Shown one piece after another: positions 1 to 9,202 of a stretch of 55,215 nucleotides of DNA. Location of the stretch: contig JAAYSP010000070.1 in the NCBI GenBank assembly GCA_012518355.1, forward strand, positions 1-55,215. Reading direction: 5' to 3'. Source of the DNA: a candidate division WS1 bacterium. GTDB taxonomy: Bacteria > Armatimonadota > Zipacnadia > Zipacnadales > UBA11051. The notes beneath the pieces are model-generated. The model saw only the letters and a program-made list of their open reading frames with translations. It made no database searches and was not told the origin of the DNA. The position numbers and the translations under genes are program-made. How positions within the stretch are numbered: position 1 is the first letter of the stretch; each line of letters opens with the position of its first letter.

Positions 1-29
1 CATGCCACTGCACTCGCTCACAGTGTGAA

Positions 30-602
30 CTACGTGCCTGTTTCGGCTGCTGTCTGGGCATTTGGTTGCGCTTCGTTTGACGCTATAGTGTCACCTATCT
101 CCTGCATCAGCGTCTGCTCTCCACGGTTGAGCAGCTTCTGTACATCCAGGATTATGATGAGGCGGCTTATGTCGTCTTTTTTCTGCTTGCCCACACCTGA
201 GATGAACTGAGTATCCACGCTTTTGACCACCGAAGATGGTGGCTCGATGTCATCTTCAGACAAACGCGTGACTTCAGAGATGGCGTCTACCAGGAAACCG
301 ACGATCTGTTCTCCGATCTCGGTTATGACTATCCGCCCCGACTTTTCCACGTCGGTTTTCTCGAAGCCGAAGCGGGTCTTGAGGTTGATGACCGGTATGA
401 TGTCCCCGCGAACCTCGATAACTCCGGCAACGAAATCAGGTGCACGGGGCACAGGAGTTATCTCCGGTATCTGTATGAGCCGCTGGACGTTGTAGATGTC
501 CACCCCGTAGTCTTCGCCTTCGAGCTGAAACAGCACCAGTTGTTGCTCGCCCGCGATGGCTACGGTTGCAGCCTCTGCTGTTGTCATAGTCTGGGTGCTC
601 AT
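30..602 (-). CDS. cheW: CheW-family chemotaxis coupling protein
   Basis: A 190-residue CheW-domain protein that should couple chemoreceptors to the kinase CheA at the cytoplasmic side of the membrane. After a short polar leader the CheW beta-barrel fold is readable, with the family signatures VQRLIQIPEITPVPRAP, GVIEVRGDIIPVINLK and later IVGFLVDAISEVTRL. About 25 extra residues at the C-terminus are Gln/Ala/Thr-rich and probably unstructured. The ATG is preceded by GAGGAG at good spacing. It lies 70 bp downstream of a methyl-accepting chemotaxis protein on the same strand, so the pair is probably cotranscribed; other che genes may continue off the left edge. The family assignment is firm; CheV is excluded because no receiver domain follows. 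Confidence 0.95.
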   Translation of the reverse strand: MSTQTMTTAEAATVAIAGEQQLVLFQLEGEDYGVDIYNVQRLIQIPEITPVPRAPDFVAGVIEVRGDIIPVINLKTRFGFEKTDVEKSGRIVITEIGEQIVGFLVDAISEVTRLSEDDIEPPSSVVKSVDTQFISGVGKQKKDDISRLIIILDVQKLLNRGEQTLMQEIGDTIASNEAQPNAQTAAETGT

Positions 603-672
603 GCTTTATCTCCTCTGCAAGGGATAGGGTGCCGGGGCCGGTTTGTGAGTGGTGTCCGGCCCCGACTGGCGA

Positions 673-2844
673 TTACGCGGCCCTCTGTCCAGAAGAATGG
701 TCGGTGCTATCTACCAGTTCCAGTGAAGCCTGGTGACCGGCCATCCTGTTGACACTAACCTTGAACCGTCCCACCAGACCGGTGAGCTGTGAAGCCATGG
801 CTGCCATCTGTTGGGCAATGCCGCCCATCTGCTGCATGGCGGCCGATTGCTGCTGTACCGAGGCACTGACCTCCTCGGCGCCTGCTGCCGCTTCTTCGCT
901 CACTGAGGCAATCTCACTTATGTGGCCCTCGGTCTGATCGGTATTTTCGTTGACCGCGGCGCTAGCTTCTATCAGCTGTTGCTGCAGGTCGCGCATGCTG
1001 TTCATAGCATCTGCCACTTGCTGGGCACCCGCGCTCATCTGCTGGGAACTGGCGGAGATGTTTTCGATCTGTCGTCCGACCTGCTCTGCCGCCTCGACGA
1101 TCTGGTCGAGTGCCTCGGCACTGCTGACAGTGAGTTGCATTCCCTCACTGACTGCTTCTTCTGCCGCAACTCGCGCGTCGTTGGCGTCGGTTATCGTCTC
1201 CTGGATGCCACTTATCAGCGCTCCGATGCGGTTGACTTCGTTGCCGGTGGATTCGGCCAGGTTGCGAACCTCTTCGGCGACTACAGCGAAGCCACGGCCA
1301 GCTTCTCCAGCTCGCGCAGCCTCGATGGCTGCGTTGAGTGCCAGCAAGTTCGTCTGACCGGCGATGTTAGCTATGGCCTCCACTATGTGGCCGATTTCTT
1401 CGGAGGCATGGGTGAGTTTGTTGATGTTCTCGGCGACAATCGCGTTGCGTTCGGTTATGTTTGTCATGCCATCACCGAGCTGGCGCATGACATCCTGGCT
1501 TTGTGATGCGGTCTGACGAGCGTGGGCGGCCAGTTCTGAGGCCTGAGCCGAATCATCAGCCACTTCGACCACAGCTTTGGTAGTCTGATCTGTAATCGTA
1601 GCAGTCTGCTCGACGGCTTCATCCTGACTTGTCACCGCATCTTGAGCGCGGTTCAGCGCAGTACGAAGTGCCTGCGTGGCCTGGGCAGATTTCTCCGCAG
1701 CTTCGGCCTGTTGCTGGGCACCGGCGGCCAGTTGCTCGCTGGAGGCGTTTATCTGCTGAATAGTGGCGGCGTTTTCCTGGGCAGATGCGCTGATCTGCTG
1801 AGAAGCTGAGTTCAGGTTGCCACTGGCATCCTGTACCTGGGCAATCATGCCCTCAGTGTCATCCAGGAATTTGTTGAGCCACTGGGCCAACTGCCCGACT
1901 TCATCGGTACTGCTTACCTCCGCACGTTTGGTCAGATCGCCTTCACCCTCGGCTATGTCACGGAGCTGCTCGGTCATGCCGATGAGCGGCACCGCTACAG
2001 CACGGTTGACGAGGATAGTCACCATTACCCCGAGACCAATGGCTATGACCAGAATAGCTACGAGAGAACGGATTGCGCTTGCTGAGGCGAGTTGAGCGCG
2101 TTCCGTGGCAGTCTCAGCGATATGAGCAGCACTCTCTTCCAGCTCATCTCCTACCGCTACGATGCCGATGACAGCCTCTTCTCCCATTTCTTTGGCCGCC
2201 AACATTTGCTGGAACTCCGAGGCATACATTTCGCAAGCGGCCATAGCCCCAGCGTGACCGCGGGCCAGTGATTTCATGTTTTCGTATCGCTGTTGCCATT
2301 CCTGCATGTGCTGGTCGCCTTCACCGCGATTGCGGTAGATGACCCAGTTCTTCTCAGACTGACGGCATTCGAGAATGGCCACATCCAAACCGGCAAGCCC
2401 TGCACTCTGGGCAAAGTCTTGCACCTGCCTGGCGGCAAGACGCATCTCTTGCTCGCTTTCGTCGGCCGCATGATTGGCTTTGATGATCTCATTGAAATAG
2501 GTTGTGTAGCCAGCGAGAGCTGTTTGAGCAGCTTCAACATCCTTAAGATCGTCTCCACTGAGGCGACTGCCCAATTCCTCGAGGATTTCCCCGTCTGACT
2601 CTGCGTACTCTACGGTTTGCTGCGCCCACTCGTCGGTTTCATAGTACAGGTAGCGCAACATGGATGTGCGCAATAGGCTGGTCTCGTCGGCTACGTTCTG
2701 AGCGATCTCGGTCAGTGCTCGTTCGCGCTCTAGCGATTGATAACCGCTGTAGGAGACAAAGGCCATCAAGGCACTTAGTGCCAGAACCAGGCCAAAGCCT
2801 ACCATCAGTTTTTTGCCTACTGGCAAATTGTTGAAGAGCTTCAT
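673..2844 (-). CDS. Methyl-accepting chemotaxis protein
   Basis: Full-length 723-residue transmembrane chemoreceptor. A first membrane segment (about residues 13-31) is followed by a roughly 225-residue, all-helical periplasmic/extracellular sensor of the four-helix or HBM type. A second membrane segment (about 258-280), a HAMP linker (about 281-335) and a long cytoplasmic coiled coil follow. The signalling hairpin tip is at about 485-530 and contains [20 protein letters not shown], the CheA/CheW contact region. The Gln/Glu-rich Ala heptads flanking it are the usual methylation helices. The C-terminus ends without a CheR-tethering NWETF-like pentapeptide. A GGAGAAG site precedes the ATG. With cheW immediately downstream it forms a receptor-coupler pair. 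The ligand cannot be told from sequence. Confidence 0.96.
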   Translation of the reverse strand: MKLFNNLPVGKKLMVGFGLVLALSALMAFVSYSGYQSLERERALTEIAQNVADETSLLRTSMLRYLYYETDEWAQQTVEYAESDGEILEELGSRLSGDDLKDVEAAQTALAGYTTYFNEIIKANHAADESEQEMRLAARQVQDFAQSAGLAGLDVAILECRQSEKNWVIYRNRGEGDQHMQEWQQRYENMKSLARGHAGAMAACEMYASEFQQMLAAKEMGEEAVIGIVAVGDELEESAAHIAETATERAQLASASAIRSLVAILVIAIGLGVMVTILVNRAVAVPLIGMTEQLRDIAEGEGDLTKRAEVSSTDEVGQLAQWLNKFLDDTEGMIAQVQDASGNLNSASQQISASAQENAATIQQINASSEQLAAGAQQQAEAAEKSAQATQALRTALNRAQDAVTSQDEAVEQTATITDQTTKAVVEVADDSAQASELAAHARQTASQSQDVMRQLGDGMTNITERNAIVAENINKLTHASEEIGHIVEAIANIAGQTNLLALNAAIEAARAGEAGRGFAVVAEEVRNLAESTGNEVNRIGALISGIQETITDANDARVAAEEAVSEGMQLTVSSAEALDQIVEAAEQVGRQIENISASSQQMSAGAQQVADAMNSMRDLQQQLIEASAAVNENTDQTEGHISEIASVSEEAAAGAEEVSASVQQQSAAMQQMGGIAQQMAAMASQLTGLVGRFKVSVNRMAGHQASLELVDSTDHSSGQRAA

Positions 2845-3679
2845 CTATCACTTCTCCTTCGGGGGCTGGACTTAAGTGAGGCCTTGAACTTTGACGACAC
2901 TGTTTGTGATGCCCGACTGGGGCGTGAACAGGTCTGTGAAAGTGACAGGCGGATGGCGCAGTGAGAGATGTCTGGGCGGAGGCGAACGAGACAGCCTGTG
3001 GCAGATAGTGGGCGGCAGAAGCGGTATGGAATTGCTGTGATGCCAAAAGAAAGGCAAACCCGTTAGGCCTGATTTGGAGCATACGGCCGTCCATGCATAC
3101 ATGCACACGCCCTCCTGCCGACATCAGGGCACAAAGCTCGTGTTGGTGCTGCTTGTGGTAGCCATCTAGGGCGGTGCCGCCAGATGTGGCTGCACCGCCA
3201 CTTGTGGCTGTGCAGACCAGCCTGCAACTTGTGTGCCAAAAGCTGCGGTAAGACAGAACCAGATCTGCCCCATGGGCCTATGGAGATGGCGCATGGCGGA
3301 CATGGGCGATGCCCGGTTGGCAGATGAGATAGGTCGCCCTGCGAGATGTGCTGCTCTGCGTAACGCTAGATGGGTTGCGGTCAGAGTTGTCTGGGCAGCC
3401 GCTTTGCTTTAGATATGGGTGACGGAGACATGGCTGACAGTTGATTTTGTAATTGTGCATCAGATTTGCTTCTCACCTGAAAGCAATAAGGCAGAAGCGG
3501 CACTGCAGTTTTACGAAGGTGTGACACTCTGTCCAGGAGAACATGAGGATGTCAGTGTTCGCGTCAGTTGTGGTGTGAATTCTGAAGTGAATTGATCAGC
3601 TTTCCACCATCGCACCTGAGCAATGGTATAGCCGACGGAGCAACAGTCTCAGTCCACAACTCTCTGCAGGAGGAGCCAG
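2845..3679. other. Intergenic region, divergent
   Basis: About 835 bp between the chemoreceptor (minus) and the PL8 lyase (plus). I see no open frame with coding character, no tRNA and no clear hairpin with a T-run. It must hold the promoters of both divergent units, but I found no convincing -35/-10 pair. The last 15 bases carry GGAGGAG, the ribosome site of the lyase. Confidence 0.5.
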
Positions 3680-6655
3680 ATGTCCAACATCGGCACAGTT
3701 ATTCTGAGTCTGACTGTCATTTTGTCTGCGTGCACTATGATGCTGGGCCAGGAAGCGGGCTACTTCGAGTCTTTTGAGGGCGGAATCCCCGAACACTTTA
3801 CCGCCTCTCGCGCGGATAGCCTCAGCCTCTGTCCGTGGCACTACAAGCACGGCTCGGTTTCACTGCGCTGGGATTGGCAGGCCGGAGAGGAGTTGGTCGT
3901 GCGCCATGGTATCGGTGATGTGGAACGGCGCAACGAATTAGGCACTGCACGGGCTAGCTTTGGGGCCTGGGTGTATACAGAGGAGCCGATCCCGGGCGAT
4001 CTCGTGTTCGAGTTCTGTGAAGACGATACGGTCACAGGCTCATTTCGGTTTCCACTCGCTTCGGTCGGTTGGCGCCAGTGCAGAGTCCACTACCACGCTT
4101 TCCCCCAGGGCACGCCAACTGCGGAGGTTGACAGCGTCCGCATCGTGGCACCGACTGACATACCGCAGGGAACCGTGTTTTTCGATTTCATCAAATACAA
4201 CACACTCACTCACACTCGCTATGCGGTGGTTCCTGAGAGAGAGATGCAGTGGAAGCCTCCAGCACCGGATGAACAGCTTTTCCCGCGCCCTGAGCAAGTG
4301 ACCGATGAGCATCTGGCAGGTATCCGCAGCCTGATGGGACCTGATGATGGAGAAGGCGTGGAGCAGGCGGAGGTAGATAGGCTGTGTGAGCAAGTAGAGG
4401 CACTGGGGATAGTGCGTGATGAACACGGTGTGCGCGGCCCCGGCATTGATGGACACTTGCAGTATTTCCCCTCAGCTCGCGAGGCGGCAGCACTGGGTGT
4501 GAGAAATGTGGAGTACTGGCCTGATGAGCATGGGCCCCATTGGGAGGGGATGCAGACCCCCGCCGCTATGTCCAGCCTCGCCCTGCAAGTTGCGGAAACG
4601 TATCGCGCCAGCAACAGCGCTGAGCAACGTGAGCGTCTGGCTGAGGCGTATCTGCTCATCGCCGATCACCTGCATGATCAAGCGCTGCAGGCGGGCTCGG
4701 GCTTTCAGTGGAACTGGTGGTACGGACCAAACTGGGCCGACTCGGTGTTCCTGATGCGCGATGTGCTTGCTCAGACAGGGCGACTGCAGGCCCATGTGGA
4801 CTACCAGATGTACACCTGGGGCAGTGGTGAGATCTTCGATGAAGACGCTCCTCCTTCGAACATGGACTTTTACAACCTGACTGTCCCGCGGCTATTTCGC
4901 CAGTGTCTCTTGCAGGTGGAGCCTGCTGAGCAGGTTCGTTGGCTCAGCGCCTTCAAGATGATGCTGGAGCGCTCTATACTACAGCCGACCAGTGCGTTCA
5001 AGATCGATGGTTCAGCCTATCATCACTCTGCCCACTACCCGAGCTACGCCAACGGAGCACACCGAAGTCTGTCGGTACTGATACAGCAGATGAGCGACAC
5101 TCCATGGCGTTTTAGCTCAGAAATGCACGAACGGGTGCGCCGGGCTGTGATCGTCCAACGGATTTTCAGTAACCTGACGAATGTGCCATCAGCGCTGCAC
5201 GGGCGCAGCACCCTGAAAGCGACCATATACATGAACGCTGCGGCCCTGGGCAACATGGCGCTTGCCGGTACACCTGATGAGCGCGAAGACGTTGACATGG
5301 AGATGGCGGCGGCTTACTTGCGCGTGGTGCCGAAAGCAGTCGAGGAGGGGCCGTATCGTGAGCTGAACATCACACCCGAGTCGCATCCGCAAGGCACGTT
5401 TGTCATGCCCTACGCTGGTCTGCTGTCGCATCGGCGCGACGATTGGCTCGTGAGTCTCCGGGGGCAGAGCAAGTATGTCTGGGCCAGCGAGCGTCAGGAT
5501 CATCACAACCGCTTCGGAGTCTTCCAGAGTCTCGGCCAGTTGGAGGTTCTGGCAGGCGGCAGCCCCGTCACGGCAGAAGCCAGTGGGCGACAGGAGGCCG
5601 GGTGGGACTGGGCACGCTTCGAGGGCACAACGGTGCCTCACCTGCCTCAGCCGATGCTGGCTGAAGCCTGGCCAAGCAGTACCACCTACTCACCGGAGAC
5701 CTTCATGGGCGGCCTGTCGCACAGAGGCCGTCAGGGCGTCTTCGGCATGATACTGAACCCGCGTATCCGGCCCGATACGACTCTCACCGGCAGACAGAGC
5801 TGGTTCTTTGTGGACAATCAGATCATCTGCCTCGGCTCGGACATCCTTTGTGACGAGGCAGAGCACCCCACGCAGACCACACTCTGCCAGAAGAGCCTCA
5901 AAGCCGACGATGAAGGCGAGTTTGCGCCCATCATCGTTGACGGCGACGAAGTCAGCGCATTTCCGGACGAACGAGTACTGGATCCAGCTCAGCGGCACTG
6001 GTTCATAGATGCTTACCAGGTCGGATATTATCTTCCTGCAGGACAGCCGACTACAGTAGCGCGGCAACATCAGACCAGTCGCAGCGGCTGGGACCTGGAT
6101 GACACTGAAGGCGACATGCTGGTGGCGTGGATTGACCACGGCATTGCGCCGACCGACGCCTCCTATGAATACATGATGGTGGTGCGCGCGACACCTGAGG
6201 CGATGCACAGCCTCAGTGCCGAGCCGCCTTATGCAGTTGTCCAGCGTGACCAGGATGCTCATATCATGCGCCATGCGGCTTCAGGCCTGTGGGGCTGCGT
6301 ACTGTTCACCGAGCAGGAGGTCGTGGAACACACTTCTGATGGCGACATGTTGCCGCTGAAAGCAGTTGACCGCGCATGTTTGGTCATGGCTGAAGTGGCC
6401 GACGATGGGCAGTTGTACCTGAGCGTGGCCGATCCTGACCTAAATCTGGTGGATGGGGTGAACGAAGCGCGGGAATTGCGGGTCACGCTGCGCGGGCCAT
6501 GGCAGCTACTCGATGCCAGTGGGACGGTGTGCGCGTGGGAACTGGAGGGCGTTTCCGACAGAGTACGCGTGCTTTCTGTCAGCGCCGACGAGACAGTGCT
6601 GGAGATCCAGTGTGAACACGGCGCCAGTTATGATTTCGCTTTATCTCGCGGCTGA
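3680..6655 (+). CDS. Polysaccharide lyase family 8, chondroitin-ABC-lyase-like
   Basis: A 991-residue exported protein resembling chondroitin sulfate ABC lyase (about 1,000 residues), which cleaves glycosaminoglycan chains by beta-elimination. The N-terminus is a hydrophobic signal ending in LSAC (Cys18), a possible lipobox. Residues about 25-180 form a beta-sandwich-like lyase N-terminal domain; the alpha/alpha-toroid follows (about 200-560), then C-terminal beta domains. The catalytic set of the Proteus enzyme (His501, Tyr508, Arg560, Glu653) can be matched with near-identical spacing to His449 and Tyr456 in HHSAHYPSYANG, Arg509 in ALHGRS and Glu604 in YVWASERQDHHNRFG. GWDWARFEGTTVPHLP (about 641-656) is a further family signature. 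GGAGGAG precedes the ATG. It stands alone; the true substrate is unknown. Confidence 0.88.
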   Translation: MSNIGTVILSLTVILSACTMMLGQEAGYFESFEGGIPEHFTASRADSLSLCPWHYKHGSVSLRWDWQAGEELVVRHGIGDVERRNELGTARASFGAWVYTEEPIPGDLVFEFCEDDTVTGSFRFPLASVGWRQCRVHYHAFPQGTPTAEVDSVRIVAPTDIPQGTVFFDFIKYNTLTHTRYAVVPEREMQWKPPAPDEQLFPRPEQVTDEHLAGIRSLMGPDDGEGVEQAEVDRLCEQVEALGIVRDEHGVRGPGIDGHLQYFPSAREAAALGVRNVEYWPDEHGPHWEGMQTPAAMSSLALQVAETYRASNSAEQRERLAEAYLLIADHLHDQALQAGSGFQWNWWYGPNWADSVFLMRDVLAQTGRLQAHVDYQMYTWGSGEIFDEDAPPSNMDFYNLTVPRLFRQCLLQVEPAEQVRWLSAFKMMLERSILQPTSAFKIDGSAYHHSAHYPSYANGAHRSLSVLIQQMSDTPWRFSSEMHERVRRAVIVQRIFSNLTNVPSALHGRSTLKATIYMNAAALGNMALAGTPDEREDVDMEMAAAYLRVVPKAVEEGPYRELNITPESHPQGTFVMPYAGLLSHRRDDWLVSLRGQSKYVWASERQDHHNRFGVFQSLGQLEVLAGGSPVTAEASGRQEAGWDWARFEGTTVPHLPQPMLAEAWPSSTTYSPETFMGGLSHRGRQGVFGMILNPRIRPDTTLTGRQSWFFVDNQIICLGSDILCDEAEHPTQTTLCQKSLKADDEGEFAPIIVDGDEVSAFPDERVLDPAQRHWFIDAYQVGYYLPAGQPTTVARQHQTSRSGWDLDDTEGDMLVAWIDHGIAPTDASYEYMMVVRATPEAMHSLSAEPPYAVVQRDQDAHIMRHAASGLWGCVLFTEQEVVEHTSDGDMLPLKAVDRACLVMAEVADDGQLYLSVADPDLNLVDGVNEARELRVTLRGPWQLLDASGTVCAWELEGVSDRVRVLSVSADETVLEIQCEHGASYDFALSRG

Positions 6656-8015
6656 GGCAAAGGTCAACCGATGGCCGCATGTACTATAGGTGTAGCATTT
6701 GCCACGACGGAGGGCCAGAGCGTGAGGCTACTTCGCGGGGCGTGCTCCTCATCAGCGACACTGAACGGATCTCGAACTCGAGAATGCTGGGCACTGCATG
6801 TAGAGCAGTTCGGAGACGCCGCCCTCCGTTAGGCGTGGCGTTTGAGGCAAATCAAGAGTTGCCGGGATGTGTTGCGGTTGAGTGGCCACTACACTCACAA
6901 CAGAGTGGGCGTGTAGGAAGATAGACCGCCATGTTGAGTGGATATGCTACATGGCAATAGGCTTTTCTGTTTTCTGATAGTACGGGTGGCTGGCCTGCAT
7001 CTGCATCTGTCTGACCCGTCTGTCCCTTCGGCCGCCTCGGGCAGTGCACGAGAGCATAGGAGACGCCCTGATACGTGCGCACTGCTTCATCCTGACAGCT
7101 ACTGGTGCCTGGCCAAATGCTGGATAATTATCGAGCTACGCTGAACGCGTTCTCATCTTTTGTCGCGGTGGCTGCATCACTTTACGTCAACTGTAAAGGC
7201 CATGCGATGACAGCCTGGTTAGTGCATGCACTGAATGGCTGGATGACGCCATCAGGCAGTATACCAAATGCAGATGGTTCGTATGTGCAGAACCGAGTAT
7301 GCGAGTTATTGCTGCCTGCAATGCGCTGTTAACGGACTGACAGTACTATATATTTCGTCTCATATCATATATATGTTTGTGCGCTTTTGATGGTAAAAAG
7401 CTTAACAATTGCTCGGATAAATGCTAGTGAGACGCTCTCCAGTTAAGCGAGTATTATTTCGCTATATGACGGAGTGCTTGTGGACACAGATTTCAACTAC
7501 GAGAAGGCTCCCGCAATAGATCTGGGGTGGCAAGAGGTGCGGATGGCCGAGCGGCGAACAGTAGCCTCGAAGTGCTACTTTGTGGTGGAACACCAGACGA
7601 GCATTCTCTGGAGTGCAACATGACTACCATTCGAGAAATGCCTGATCCAATCCTAGCATTATGAAGGGCGAAGGCAGGATGGCCCGTCTTGAGTATGTAC
7701 AATTGCTCTCAGAAGCTGTGTTAGGGGCGATTGACATACTGGCGATATCTCTGCAACTGTCGATGGGCGGTGTCGGCTTCTTCTGCGCCCAAATACATTT
7801 GCCTCTGGCGAAAGGCGATTAAGGGGTGTCTTTCGCCGGCAGTTGTGCTATACTCTATATGCCTATATGCAATGTATATGATGTATGTGATGCGAAACCC
7901 TATGTGATGTGATTGTGGATTTGAAGTGACAGGAACAATTGAGTTGTCTGGCAGGTCAAAATAGCTGCGTTGGTATAGCGGTACTGTGGGCGCGCAAAGG
8001 CCAAAAAGGGGTGAC
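6656..8015. other. Long gene-poor region
   Basis: About 1.36 kb with no confident gene. AT-rich patches with ATATAT runs lie near 7345-7375 and 7845-7890. One short frame, GTG at 7480 (or 7474) to TGA at 7621-7623, has a GGAG upstream and reasonable codon use over 47 codons, but I recognise no family; it could be a gene remnant. No tRNA, no inverted-repeat ends of a mobile element and no terminator for the upstream lyase were found. An extended -10 sequence near 7846 probably serves the next gene. Confidence 0.4.
7846..7854 (+). promoter_or_regulatory. Extended -10 promoter candidate
   Basis: TGC-TATACT reads as an extended -10 (TGnTATAAT) with one mismatch, in an AT-rich stretch. No good -35 is present at 16-18 bp. 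It lies about 160 bp upstream of the PKD-protein start. The surrounding 15-mer TTGTGCTATACTCTA recurs exactly upstream of rpmB at 25995-26009, which supports a promoter role. Confidence 0.4.
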
Positions 8016-9128
8016 ATGATGACACGTTTGTGGAGCGTATGCATCCCACTAGCAATCGTGCTAGTCAGCCTCACGACGGGAGCTGCAGCTCAAACTGATC
8101 GTGAGGTCGTGTTGTTTAGCGGCGAACTGAACACTGTCGAGCCGGCGTCGTGGGGCACCGGAGACGCAATGCTCAGTGAGGAAGAAGAGTATCTGGAACG
8201 CGATGTGCTAGAGATAGACACAAAAGGCTTCCATGAAGGCGGTCGGTTGACACTCAAACAACCACTGGCTATGACGCCATTTTTGACCGCGCCAGAGAAG
8301 AGCTTCCTGGTACTGATAGTCAGAGTCCACCAGGCAGTGCCGGAAACACATATGCCGATGGGCCCGGATGATATGATGTTTGGCCCTGATGGTATGCCTA
8401 TGGATCCCATGGATCCTATGGGACCTATGGGGCCTATGGGTCACCCCGGCGAGTTTGTACCGGAAGCGGCGCCTCCTCCCCCGGGGGCGGCACCTCCTCC
8501 CCATGCCCATGTTCCTGGAGCCTGGGATCCCATGATGGATCTACCTCCACACGAGGATATCATGTTGCCGGGCATGGAAGACATGCCGGGCATGATGGGA
8601 GGCCCACAGGCGCCTCCAGCCCCCGTGGTGACCAAGCTGCGAGCTCTGTTGGTCACGGACAAAGGGCAGATTGACTCGGGCGCAGTTGAGATTCTCGATA
8701 CTGAGGACGCCCTGGAAAACTGGTACACGATGGTCATCCCACTGGCGAGTTTCTCCGGCGAGGGCATGGATCGTGAAGCCCGTCTGGAGCACCTAGCCCT
8801 ATTTGGCAACGCCGAGGAAAAGTTTTGGGTGGCCACAGCAAAGTTGGTTGCTGAAAGCCAGCCTCTGGTGGCTGATGCGGGCCAGCCCAAGACCGTGAAG
8901 GTAAACACAGATGTTGAGTTTGAAGCTGCGCCACAACCCGGCGGCATATCCGCACAGTATGTTTGGGATTTTGACGATTGGGACGGCATTGGTGACGATG
9001 CACACGGTCAAAAGGTGCCATGGTCCTTCGCCGAACCCGGTTTTTATGTGGTGACGCTAACGGTCAACGATCGCAGCGGACGAAAACTGCCCCAGATGGC
9101 GCGTGTACACGTCAAAGTCGAAGAGTGA
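8016..9128 (+). CDS. Secreted Met/Pro-rich protein with PKD domain
   Basis: A 370-residue exported protein of unknown function. A signal peptide (about 1-25, ending TGAAAQ) leads to a small beta-rich domain (about 30-110). Then comes a low-complexity segment (about 112-200) with 17 methionines and five histidines among prolines, glycines and acidic residues, for example MDPMDPMGPMGPMGH. A second small domain follows (about 203-280), and a PKD/Ig-like domain ends the protein (about 285-368, with YVWDFDDWDG and FYVVTLTVNDRSG). The start is one of two adjacent ATGs (8016 or 8019) after AGGGGTGA; an upstream in-frame start at 7986 would spoil the signal peptide. Met-rich stretches can bind copper, but that is only a possibility. 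It is a single-gene unit closed by the terminator at 9155. Confidence 0.8.
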   Translation: MMTRLWSVCIPLAIVLVSLTTGAAAQTDREVVLFSGELNTVEPASWGTGDAMLSEEEEYLERDVLEIDTKGFHEGGRLTLKQPLAMTPFLTAPEKSFLVLIVRVHQAVPETHMPMGPDDMMFGPDGMPMDPMDPMGPMGPMGHPGEFVPEAAPPPPGAAPPPHAHVPGAWDPMMDLPPHEDIMLPGMEDMPGMMGGPQAPPAPVVTKLRALLVTDKGQIDSGAVEILDTEDALENWYTMVIPLASFSGEGMDREARLEHLALFGNAEEKFWVATAKLVAESQPLVADAGQPKTVKVNTDVEFEAAPQPGGISAQYVWDFDDWDGIGDDAHGQKVPWSFAEPGFYVVTLTVNDRSGRKLPQMARVHVKVEE

Positions 9129-9154
9129 AGTGTGATACCCAAAGCATCTGAACA

Positions 9155-9184
9155 GGACCCTCCGTACCGCCGGAGGGTCCGTTT
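9155..9184 (+). terminator. Rho-independent terminator
   Basis: A perfect 10-bp GC-rich stem, GGACCCTCCG paired with CGGAGGGTCC around a six-base loop, is followed by GTTTTGT. It lies 26 bp after the PKD-protein stop and separates that gene from pyrC. Confidence 0.88.
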
Positions 9185-9202
9185 TGTGTGTGAGGATTGC
9201 AA

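Noticed and set aside
922-1506. 194-codon open frame on the plus strand
   Set aside because: It is antisense to the chemoreceptor coiled coil, whose family match is unambiguous; a by-product of its repetitive codons.
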